Assembly: GCF_012689525.1 (NCBI RefSeq)
Contig: NZ_CP051516.1
Span: 930,001-994,000, forward strand
Length of the DNA stretch: 64,000 bases
Direction of reading: 5' to 3'
Source: Paraburkholderia aromaticivorans
GTDB lineage: Bacteria; Pseudomonadota; Gammaproteobacteria; Burkholderiales; Burkholderiaceae
Part shown: positions 57,694 to 64,000 of the stretch, in pieces
How positions within the stretch are numbered: position 1 is the stretch's first letter
How the letters are laid out: each line of letters opens with the position of its first letter
Program-made: the position numbers and the translations under genes
Notes under the pieces: generated by a model
Seen by the model: only the letters and a program-made list of their open reading frames with translations
Databases searched by the model: none
What the model was told of the DNA's origin: nothing

Positions 57694-58995
57694 ATGCCCC
57701 ATTCCGCACCGACCTCACCACTACCGCGCGGCTCGCGGGTCGCGGTCATCGGCGCCGGTATCTCGGGTTTGGCGAGTGCCTATCTGCTGGCGCGCAACCA
57801 TCGGGTCACGCTGTTCGAATCGGCCGGCTACCTGGGCGGCCACACCAATACAGTGGATGTCACGCTCGGCGGCCACACGCATCCCGTCGACACCGGCTTC
57901 CTGGTGTTCAACGACCACACCTATCCGAACCTGATCGCGCTGTTCGCCGAACTGGGCGTGCAGTCGCATCCGAGCGACATGACCTTCTCGGTCTCGCTCG
58001 ACGAAGGTCGCCTCGAATGGGCCGGCACCAGTCTGAACACAGTGTTCGCGCAGCGCCGCAACCTTTTTTCGCCGACCTTCATCGGCATGCTGCGCGACAT
58101 CATGCGTTTTAACGGCAGCGCGCAACGCAACCTCGAACTGGCGATTGAAACGCGCGCGTCGATGGGCGATCTGCTGACGGAAGGCGGCTACGGCGGCGCG
58201 TTCCAGCGTCAATACTTGCTGCCGATGGCCGCCGCGATCTGGTCGAGCGCTACCGCCGACATCCTCGCGTTCCCGGCGACCACCTTCTTGCGCTTCTGCC
58301 TGAACCACGCGCTGTTGCAGGTGAATCGCCGGCCGCAGTGGAAGACCGTGGTCGGCGGCGGCCGCGCGTATGTGAAGCGTCTAACCAGCACGCTCGACGA
58401 CGTCCGCATCGGTACTGCAGTGCGCGGCGTGCGGCGCGACGCCGATGGCGTCGACGTGTTCACTGACAACGGCACCGAGCGTTTCGACGCGCTGGTGCTC
58501 GCCACTCACGCACCGACCACGCTGCGTCTGCTGGAGGACGCCGATCAGGATGAACGCAGCGTGCTCGCCGCAGTACGCTATCAACCGAACGTCGCGGTGC
58601 TGCATACGGATACGAATCTGCTGCCGCGTCGTCAGCGCGTGTGGTCGGCGTGGAATTATCTGGGCAGCCGGAGTGTCGACGGCACGCACCCGGTGTGCGT
58701 CAGTTATCTGGTCAATCAGCTGCAGCCGCTGCCGTTCAGGACGCCGCTCGTCGTCACGCTCAACCCGGTGACCCAGCCGGCGCCAGGCACCGAACTGCGC
58801 CGCTTCGTCTACGACCATCCGCTGTTCGATCTGGCCGCCATCGACGCGCAGCATCGTCTGCCGTCGCTGCAAGGCAAGCGCCGCACGTGGTTCGCGGGCG
58901 CATGGACGGGCTATGGTTTTCATGAGGATGGTCTGAAATCGGCGCTGAGCGTCGCCGCCGATTTCGACGCATCGCCGGCATGGGCCAAGCTATGA
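57694..58995 (+). CDS. FAD-dependent amine-oxidase-like oxidoreductase
   Basis: 433 aa. Dinucleotide-binding VAVIGAGISGLASAYLLARNHRVTLFE lies near residues 15-41, followed by LGGHTNTVDVTLGGHTHPVDTGFLVFNDHTYPNL. The C-terminal FAD contact is RTWFAGAWTGYGFHEDGLKSALSVA. It belongs to the flavin amine oxidase/desaturase-like group (COG2907) that heads DUF1365-Cfa clusters. It probably oxidises a lipid or acyl chain. It is first gene of a four-gene operon, AGGAG upstream, overlapping the next gene. Confidence 0.9.
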   Translation: MPHSAPTSPLPRGSRVAVIGAGISGLASAYLLARNHRVTLFESAGYLGGHTNTVDVTLGGHTHPVDTGFLVFNDHTYPNLIALFAELGVQSHPSDMTFSVSLDEGRLEWAGTSLNTVFAQRRNLFSPTFIGMLRDIMRFNGSAQRNLELAIETRASMGDLLTEGGYGGAFQRQYLLPMAAAIWSSATADILAFPATTFLRFCLNHALLQVNRRPQWKTVVGGGRAYVKRLTSTLDDVRIGTAVRGVRRDADGVDVFTDNGTERFDALVLATHAPTTLRLLEDADQDERSVLAAVRYQPNVAVLHTDTNLLPRRQRVWSAWNYLGSRSVDGTHPVCVSYLVNQLQPLPFRTPLVVTLNPVTQPAPGTELRRFVYDHPLFDLAAIDAQHRLPSLQGKRRTWFAGAWTGYGFHEDGLKSALSVAADFDASPAWAKL

Positions 58996-59843
58996 AACCG
59001 CCGAGCGACAACGCCGGCGCTGATCCAGCAGCCTGGCTTCTGACCGGCAAGGTGATGCACGAACGTCTGCGGCCAAAACATCATCGCTTCATGTATCCCG
59101 TGTTTTACGTGCGATGCGACCTGGATCGACTGGCCTCGCTCGATAGCGGCTGGTTCGGCATCGACCGATGGCGGCCGCTCAGTCTGTATCGACGCGACCA
59201 CGGTCCGCGCGACGGCAGCGACCTCGCAGCATGGATGCGTAAGCAACTATCGGCAACGGGCATTGAAGAAGCGAATGGCCGGATCTGGCTGCAAGCTTTC
59301 CCACGCGTGTTCGGCTACGCGTTTAATCCGGTCAGTTTCTGGTTCTGTCACGACCGCGACGGCCAACTGCGCGCGCTGCTGGCCGAAGTGCGCAACACAT
59401 TCGGCGAGCGCTACAGCTATCTGCTCAGCGCAAGCGGCAACGCGCCGATCGCCGCGAATACGCGGCTCATGTGCCGCAAAGTGCTGCACGTGTCGCCGTT
59501 TTGCCGTGTGGAAGGCGGCTACAGCTTCCGCGTCAAGGAAACGCCTGGCAGCGCGTCGGTCTCGATCGACTATCACGACGCCGACGGTCTGCTGATCCGC
59601 ACCGCACTGGGTGGCCGCCTGACGCCGCTCACGCGCGCGGCCGGGTTCGCCGCGCTGCTGCGTCAGCCGCTGCTGAGCGTGGGCGTCGTCGCGAGAATCC
59701 ACTGGCAGGCCTTGCGCCTTGCCCTCAAGAAAGCGCCGTTCCACGGCAAAAACCCCGCGCCGGCCCGCACCGACGACGCGTCCACCCACCACGCCGCAGC
59801 CGCCAAACCATCCGCCGCCGCGCGCCCCATTTCGTCCGATTGA
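58992..59843 (+). CDS. DUF1365 family protein
   Basis: 283 aa from the ATG at 58992, which forms an ATGA overlap with the preceding stop; an in-frame ATG at 58980 is the alternative. It starts ...AAWLLTGKVMHERLRPKHHRFMYPVFYVRCDLDRL and continues with WLQAFPRVFGYAFNPVSFWFCHDRDG and ALLAEVRNTFGERYSYLL, the DUF1365 signature. The last 40 residues are low-complexity Ala/Lys/Pro. Function is unproven; its constant pairing with Cfa-like methyltransferases and flavin oxidoreductases points to membrane-lipid modification. Confidence 0.9.
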   Translation: MKPPSDNAGADPAAWLLTGKVMHERLRPKHHRFMYPVFYVRCDLDRLASLDSGWFGIDRWRPLSLYRRDHGPRDGSDLAAWMRKQLSATGIEEANGRIWLQAFPRVFGYAFNPVSFWFCHDRDGQLRALLAEVRNTFGERYSYLLSASGNAPIAANTRLMCRKVLHVSPFCRVEGGYSFRVKETPGSASVSIDYHDADGLLIRTALGGRLTPLTRAAGFAALLRQPLLSVGVVARIHWQALRLALKKAPFHGKNPAPARTDDASTHHAAAAKPSAAARPISSD

Positions 59844-59855
59844 GGAGATCCAGTC

Positions 59856-61067
59856 ATGGCGCTTTCAAGAACCCTGAGCGGGCAGCAAACCGCCCCCGCG
59901 TCAGGCCGTCTGTTTCTGTCCTTGCTCGAACGGATCCAGGTGGGTCATCTGATCCTGATCACGCCCGACGGTCAGCAGCGCGTGTTCGGCGACCCGCACG
60001 CGGCGCCCGGCGCGCGTCTGGAGATGCGTGACTGGCGCGCGTGCGGCGCGATTCTGCGCAAAGGCGATATCGGTTTCGCGGACGCGTGGCGCTCCTTCTG
60101 GGTCGATACGCCCGATCTGGCCGCGCTGCTGCGCGTCGCGATCCGCAATGAGCGCGCTCTGCAACGCACGGTGTATGGCGGCTGGCTCGCGCAACTCTGG
60201 TACGGACTGCGTCATAAGCTGAGGCCGAACACGCGTTCGGGCAGCCGGCGCAACATTCACGCGCACTACGACATCGGCAACGCGTTTTACGCGCAGTGGC
60301 TCGACGCGACCTTTACCTATTCGAGCGCGGTGTTCGACGGCCATTTCCATCAATCACTCGAAGACGCGCAGCACGCGAAGTATCAACGCATCATCGATAC
60401 GCTCGGTTTGCGCGAAGGCATGCACATTCTGGAAATCGGCTGCGGGTGGGGCGCTTTTGCGCTGCACGCGGCGCGTCTGGGCATCCACGTGCATGGTGTG
60501 ACGATCTCGCCGGCACAACTCGAATTCGCCCAGCAGCGTGTGAACGAAGCAGGCCTGAGCGAGCGCGTGCAACTCGAACTGCGCGACTACCGCAGCTTGA
60601 CCGGTCAGTACGACGGCGTCGTATCGATTGAAATGTTCGAGGCCGTCGGCGAAAAATTCTGGCCGACGTACTTTCGCATTCTGCGCGAATGTCTGCGGCC
60701 GGGCGCTCGCGCGCTGGTGCAAACCATCACGATCGACGACTCGCACTTTGCCGCTTATCGCGCGACGAGCGACTTCATTCGCGAGTTCATTTTTCCCGGC
60801 GGCATGTTGCCGAGCCCGCAGCGTTTCGCGGAAGCGGCGCGGCGCGGCAAGCTCACGACGCGCACGTCGCTGGCGTTCGGCCGCGATTACGCGGAGACCT
60901 TGCGTCGTTGGCGCGGCGCATTCGAAGCGCAACTCGGCACGATCCGCGCGCAGGGTTTCGATGAGATTTTCGTACGCACGTGGCGGCTGTATCTGGCGTA
61001 TTGCGAAGCCGGCTTCGACGAAGGACGCACGGACGTGCTGCAGTTCGTGCTCTCGAAGGCCGACTGA
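59856..61067 (+). CDS. Cyclopropane-fatty-acyl-phospholipid synthase-family methyltransferase
   Basis: 403 aa. An N-terminal lipid-associated domain (about 1-110) precedes HAHYDIGNAFYAQWLDATFTYSSAVF, the Cfa substrate-site signature. The SAM-binding motif is HILEIGCGWGAFALHAARLG (about 189-208), followed by VSIEMFEAVGEKFWPTYF. It transfers a methylene or methyl group from SAM to unsaturated acyl chains. It may make cyclopropane fatty acids or another methylated lipid. Third gene of the operon, 12 bp after the DUF1365 gene. Confidence 0.9.
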   Translation: MALSRTLSGQQTAPASGRLFLSLLERIQVGHLILITPDGQQRVFGDPHAAPGARLEMRDWRACGAILRKGDIGFADAWRSFWVDTPDLAALLRVAIRNERALQRTVYGGWLAQLWYGLRHKLRPNTRSGSRRNIHAHYDIGNAFYAQWLDATFTYSSAVFDGHFHQSLEDAQHAKYQRIIDTLGLREGMHILEIGCGWGAFALHAARLGIHVHGVTISPAQLEFAQQRVNEAGLSERVQLELRDYRSLTGQYDGVVSIEMFEAVGEKFWPTYFRILRECLRPGARALVQTITIDDSHFAAYRATSDFIREFIFPGGMLPSPQRFAEAARRGKLTTRTSLAFGRDYAETLRRWRGAFEAQLGTIRAQGFDEIFVRTWRLYLAYCEAGFDEGRTDVLQFVLSKAD

Positions 61068-61068
61068 C

Positions 61069-61581
61069 GTGCGCGCGTTCGTGGCTCTCGCACTGGTCTT
61101 GTGGGCGAGCGCCGCTTGCGCGGACTGGCGCGGCGACGTGCAGTCCGCGCAACTCGTCGGCGAAGGCGATTTCAGCGTGCTCGGCTTCCGGCTCTATCGC
61201 GCGCAGATGTGGAGCGAACGCGTGCCGGTCGATTACGAGGCCCGCTTCGCGCTGCACATCGTCTACGCACACGGCATCAAACGCGAGCGCCTCGCGGACA
61301 CCGGTATCAGCGAGATCAAGCGTCTGGCGGGTGCACCGATTCCGGCCGACACGCTGGAACGCTGGCGCGCGGACATGCTGCAGGCCTTCGTGGATGTCGG
61401 TCCCGGCGACCAGTTGAGCGCGGTCTACCTGCCGGACAAGGGCGTGCGTTTTTATGCCGGCGAGCGCATGACCGGCGAGTTCGATGATCCCGCGTTCGCG
61501 CGCGCGTTCTTCGGCATCTGGCTCGATCCGTCGACGCGCGCACCGACTTTGCGTAAGCAATTGCTGGGCATGGCGCGGTAG
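61069..61581 (+). CDS. Secreted chalcone isomerase-like family protein
   Basis: 170 aa from the GTG at 61069, one base after the Cfa stop. That start gives a clean signal peptide, MRAFVALALVLWASAACA before DWRGD; the longer open frame back to 60628 lies inside the Cfa gene and is rejected. The body, FSVLGFRLYRAQMWSERVPVDYEARFALHIVY, YLPDKGVRFYAGERMTGEFDDPAFARAFFGIWLDP, matches the bacterial chalcone-isomerase-like fold, which binds fatty acids. It probably handles lipid products of the operon in the periplasm. Confidence 0.83.
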   Translation: MRAFVALALVLWASAACADWRGDVQSAQLVGEGDFSVLGFRLYRAQMWSERVPVDYEARFALHIVYAHGIKRERLADTGISEIKRLAGAPIPADTLERWRADMLQAFVDVGPGDQLSAVYLPDKGVRFYAGERMTGEFDDPAFARAFFGIWLDPSTRAPTLRKQLLGMAR

Positions 61582-61603
61582 TTCACGGCGGGTTGCAGCG
61601 GCG

Positions 61604-62680
61604 CTATTCGTTGATGCCCAAGTTGCTTTGCTTCTGGCAATCGGTGCCGGCGGCGGGCGCCCCTGTGGATGCCGCACCGTCACACGGCGCAGCGGCCGCC
61701 TTCGCGCGCTGCCGACGCAATTGATAAACGTTGCCTTGCGCGTCGAAAGAGGCGGCCGGCGATTGCGCGTCACCGCGTGCGGCACCACCACGCGAACGCC
61801 GCGCTTCATTGTTCGCCTGTTTGTCGATAAACGCGCTCGCATCGTCGAGCACGGGCGCAAAGCCGCGCAACGGCCCGGCGAACGCGCCCACCAGCAGCGC
61901 ATGCCCGACGCGCGGATAGTGCTTCACTTCGACATCCGCGTCGCCCGATGCACGCAGTTTCGCCGCGAGCCGGTCGGTGTTGCCCGGATCGACCGTCGTA
62001 TCGCGCTGGCCTGCCGCGAGAAACATCGGCGGCTCGTCGCCGGCGACAAAGTTGATCGGCTGACTCGCGGCAAGCAACGCACGCGGGAAAATTTCCTCGA
62101 GCGTGGCGTCGTGCAACGGCAGAAAATCATACGGGCCAGCCAGGCCAATCACGCCGCTGATATCGCTTTTGCTCATCTGCTGCGCGGCGAGATAGCGGCC
62201 GTCGGTGGCGAGCAGCATCACGATATGCGCGCCCGCCGAGTGTCCCATCAAAAAGATTCGCGACGGATCGCCGCCGAACTCGGCCGCGTGGTCGCGTGCC
62301 CAGCGCACGGCCGTGGCCGCGTCGTCGACGAAACCGGGGAACGCGGTGTCGGGCCACGTCCGATAGTCCGGCAGCACGGCGACGAAGCCGCGCGAGGCCA
62401 ATGCCGCGCCGACGAACAGATAGTTGCTGCGCGAACCGTTCTGCCAACTGCCGCCGTAGAAGAACACCACGACCGGGCGGCCGTGCGAAGCGGCTGTCGG
62501 CGCGCCGGCGGTGGGTACGTAGACGTCGAGTTTCTGGCGCGGCGCGTTGCCGTAAGCAAGGCCGTTTTCGGCGCGGAACTGCTTGTGCGATACGGCGGCG
62601 TTGAGCACGCCGGCCGCGCTGCAGCCGCCGAGAGCGGCGAAGGCCAGCGTGGCGGTCAAGGTAAGCAGGCGTCGAGGCAT
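61604..62680 (-). CDS. Lipoprotein alpha/beta hydrolase (esterase of the BD-FAE/HSL type)
   Basis: 358 aa from the ATG at 62680 (MPRRLLTLTATLAFAALGGCSAAG), which gives a lipobox LGGC with Cys20; the longer frame upstream is not coding. VVVFFYGGSWQNGSRSNY (oxyanion region), IFLMGHSAGAHIVML (nucleophile Ser in GHSAG, near residue 149), and late PRVGHALL (His) support a serine hydrolase. The C-terminal 55 residues are low complexity. Likely attached to a membrane; it would hydrolyse small esters or lipids. It converges with the lipid operon. Confidence 0.85.
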   Translation of the reverse strand: MPRRLLTLTATLAFAALGGCSAAGVLNAAVSHKQFRAENGLAYGNAPRQKLDVYVPTAGAPTAASHGRPVVVFFYGGSWQNGSRSNYLFVGAALASRGFVAVLPDYRTWPDTAFPGFVDDAATAVRWARDHAAEFGGDPSRIFLMGHSAGAHIVMLLATDGRYLAAQQMSKSDISGVIGLAGPYDFLPLHDATLEEIFPRALLAASQPINFVAGDEPPMFLAAGQRDTTVDPGNTDRLAAKLRASGDADVEVKHYPRVGHALLVGAFAGPLRGFAPVLDDASAFIDKQANNEARRSRGGAARGDAQSPAASFDAQGNVYQLRRQRAKAAAAPCDGAASTGAPAAGTDCQKQSNLGINE

Positions 62681-62769
62681 GGAAGTCGAGTCCGTCCGAA
62701 GAGATGCGTTCGAACAATGTACGCGCCAACTCCTCGAGCGGATGCAGATCGCGCTATGACCCGGCTGGC

Positions 62770-64000
62770 TCACGCGACATGAAACGGCGGCCACGGCGAA
62801 ATGCCGGCCACTTGCAGCAGCAGAATGAGATTGAGCGCCAGCACGACGATCGTGCCGAGGATCGCCGCGAGGGTCGTCGCACGACGATTCCGGTAGCGGC
62901 CCATCAGATCGCCGCGCGAGGTGAACCACACGAGCGCGATCATCGGCACGGGCAGGGCGATGCTGAGCACCACCTGGCTCAGCACCAATGCGCGCGTCGC
63001 GTCGACGCCGCAGGCCACCACCGCGAAGGCCGGCGCCATCGTGATCAACCGCCGCGCCCACACGGGAATATGAAAGCCGACGAAGCCCTGCATGATCATT
63101 TGCCCGGCCATCGTGCCAACCACCGAACTCGACACGCCCGACGCGATCAACGCGGCCAGAAAGAGACCCGCCGCCGCGCCGCCGAGCAGCGGCGTGAGCG
63201 TGCGCCACGCAGTCTCGATGCTGGCGATCTCCGGGTGCCCCGCATGAAACGCGCTCGAGGCCATGATCACCATCGCCATGTTGATGAACCCGGCCACGCC
63301 GAGCGCGACCACCACTTCGATATTGGAAAAGCGCAGCAGCCTCGCGCGCTCGCCGTCATTGCGCGGTTTCACGCGATTCTGCGTGAGCCCCGAATGCAGG
63401 AACAGCACATGCGGCATGACAGTGGCGCCGATGATGCCGACCGATATCGTCAACGCGTTGCTATCGGGCACGCGCGGCGTGAACGTGTGCGCGATCACCG
63501 ATGGCCAATGCACCGGTGCGATCAGCAACTCGGTGAGATACGACAGTCCGATCACGGCGATCAGCGCCGCGATCGCCAGTTCGAGCGGCCGGAAGCCGCG
63601 CTTTTCGAATTGCAGCAAGCCGTACGTGACGGCTGCGGTGATCAGCATGCTCGGTATCATCGGCAGATGCGTGAGCAACGACACACCGATCGCGCCGCCG
63701 ACGAATTCGGCCAGATCGGTCGCCATCGCCGCGATTTCGCTGATGCCCCACATTGCGAGGACAGAGCGGCGTGGCAGCGCCTCGCGGCATAACTCGGCGA
63801 GATTGCGCCCGGTTACGAGACCGAGCTTGGCCGACAGCGACTGGAACAGCATCGCGACGACGTTCGCCACCGCCACGACCCACAGCAGCGTATAGCCATA
63901 TCCCGCGCCCGCCTGAATATTGGTGGCGAAGTTGCCGGGGTCCATGTACGCGATTGACGCCACCACCGCCGGCCCGACGAACGGCAGCATCGCACGCACG
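62770..64000 (-). CDS. Nramp-family divalent metal transporter (N-terminus beyond window)
   Basis: At least 410 codons, open at the right edge. Visible Nramp elements are the TM1 metal motif in IAYMDPGNFATNIQAGAGYGYTLLW, and TM6 GATVMPHVLFLHSGL with the Met-Pro-His metal ligands. Several further helices (11 in all expected) are visible up to the C-terminal ...LQVAGISPWPPFHVA. It imports Mn2+ or Fe2+ with protons. The missing start hides the N-terminal segment; the region upstream may carry a manganese or iron control site. Confidence 0.9.
   Translation of the reverse strand, partial: VRAMLPFVGPAVVASIAYMDPGNFATNIQAGAGYGYTLLWVVAVANVVAMLFQSLSAKLGLVTGRNLAELCREALPRRSVLAMWGISEIAAMATDLAEFVGGAIGVSLLTHLPMIPSMLITAAVTYGLLQFEKRGFRPLELAIAALIAVIGLSYLTELLIAPVHWPSVIAHTFTPRVPDSNALTISVGIIGATVMPHVLFLHSGLTQNRVKPRNDGERARLLRFSNIEVVVALGVAGFINMAMVIMASSAFHAGHPEIASIETAWRTLTPLLGGAAAGLFLAALIASGVSSSVVGTMAGQMIMQGFVGFHIPVWARRLITMAPAFAVVACGVDATRALVLSQVVLSIALPVPMIALVWFTSRGDLMGRYRNRRATTLAAILGTIVVLALNLILLLQVAGISPWPPFHVA

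Noticed and set aside
60628..61068. N-terminal extension of the chalcone-isomerase-like frame
   Set aside because: It lies inside the Cfa-like gene in another frame; a GTG at 61069 gives a proper signal peptide.

Overview
The window looks like a chromosome segment of a high-GC beta-proteobacterium, most likely Paraburkholderia or Burkholderia. The evidence is a strongly GC-biased third codon position, a fused glucokinase-RpiR regulator, a DUF3460-ScpA pair, a zwf-pgl-glk block divergent from a gts-type sugar ABC transporter, and overall core gene content of that group. No database search was possible, so family names rest on motifs, lengths and context.

Layout. Bases 1-4904 hold cobalamin uptake and late-synthesis genes: btuF (cut by the left edge), cobD/cobC, cbiB and cobU on the minus strand, divergent from cobQ. 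Bases 5049-9556 hold a DoxX protein, a hotdog thioesterase, an orphan ParA, panD, panC, scpA and a DUF3460 gene. tamA-tamB (9896-16334) encode an outer-membrane translocation module; tamB carries nine tandem copies of a 9-bp unit. metG, an OmpA-type lipoprotein, apbC/mrp, a degenerate SodC-like lipoprotein, dcd, a large PLP-dependent Arg/Lys/Orn decarboxylase, an LprI-like protein and a bestrophin follow. An IS3-family insertion sequence (26973-28618) sits between two perfect 72-bp inverted repeats.

Bases 28747-38047 form a glucose catabolism and uptake locus: glk-rpiR, pgl and zwf on the minus strand, and gtsA, gtsB, gtsC and an ATPase gene on the plus strand. A 17-bp palindrome resembling a HexR/RpiR operator lies just upstream of zwf. 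A LysR gene, a GST and an isolated fliD follow.

The most unusual part is 41636-44260. A visibly AT-richer segment carrying a DUF262 plus HNH protein (GmrSD-like, probable defence nuclease) lies between two nearly identical 197-bp direct repeats. Each repeat is the 3' end of a TRIC/UPF0126 channel gene; the right copy completes the intact gene and the left copy is a stranded fragment. This is the pattern of an element that inserted into a gene 3' end and restored it, yet no integrase is present.

The rest is mostly housekeeping: smr, trxB, ftsK, lolA, a LysR-ureohydrolase-NCS1 permease group, rarA, and serS followed by tRNA-Ser(CGA). A four-gene lipid-modification operon comes next (flavin oxidoreductase, DUF1365, Cfa-like methyltransferase, chalcone-isomerase-like protein), then a lipoprotein alpha/beta hydrolase and an Nramp transporter cut by the right edge.
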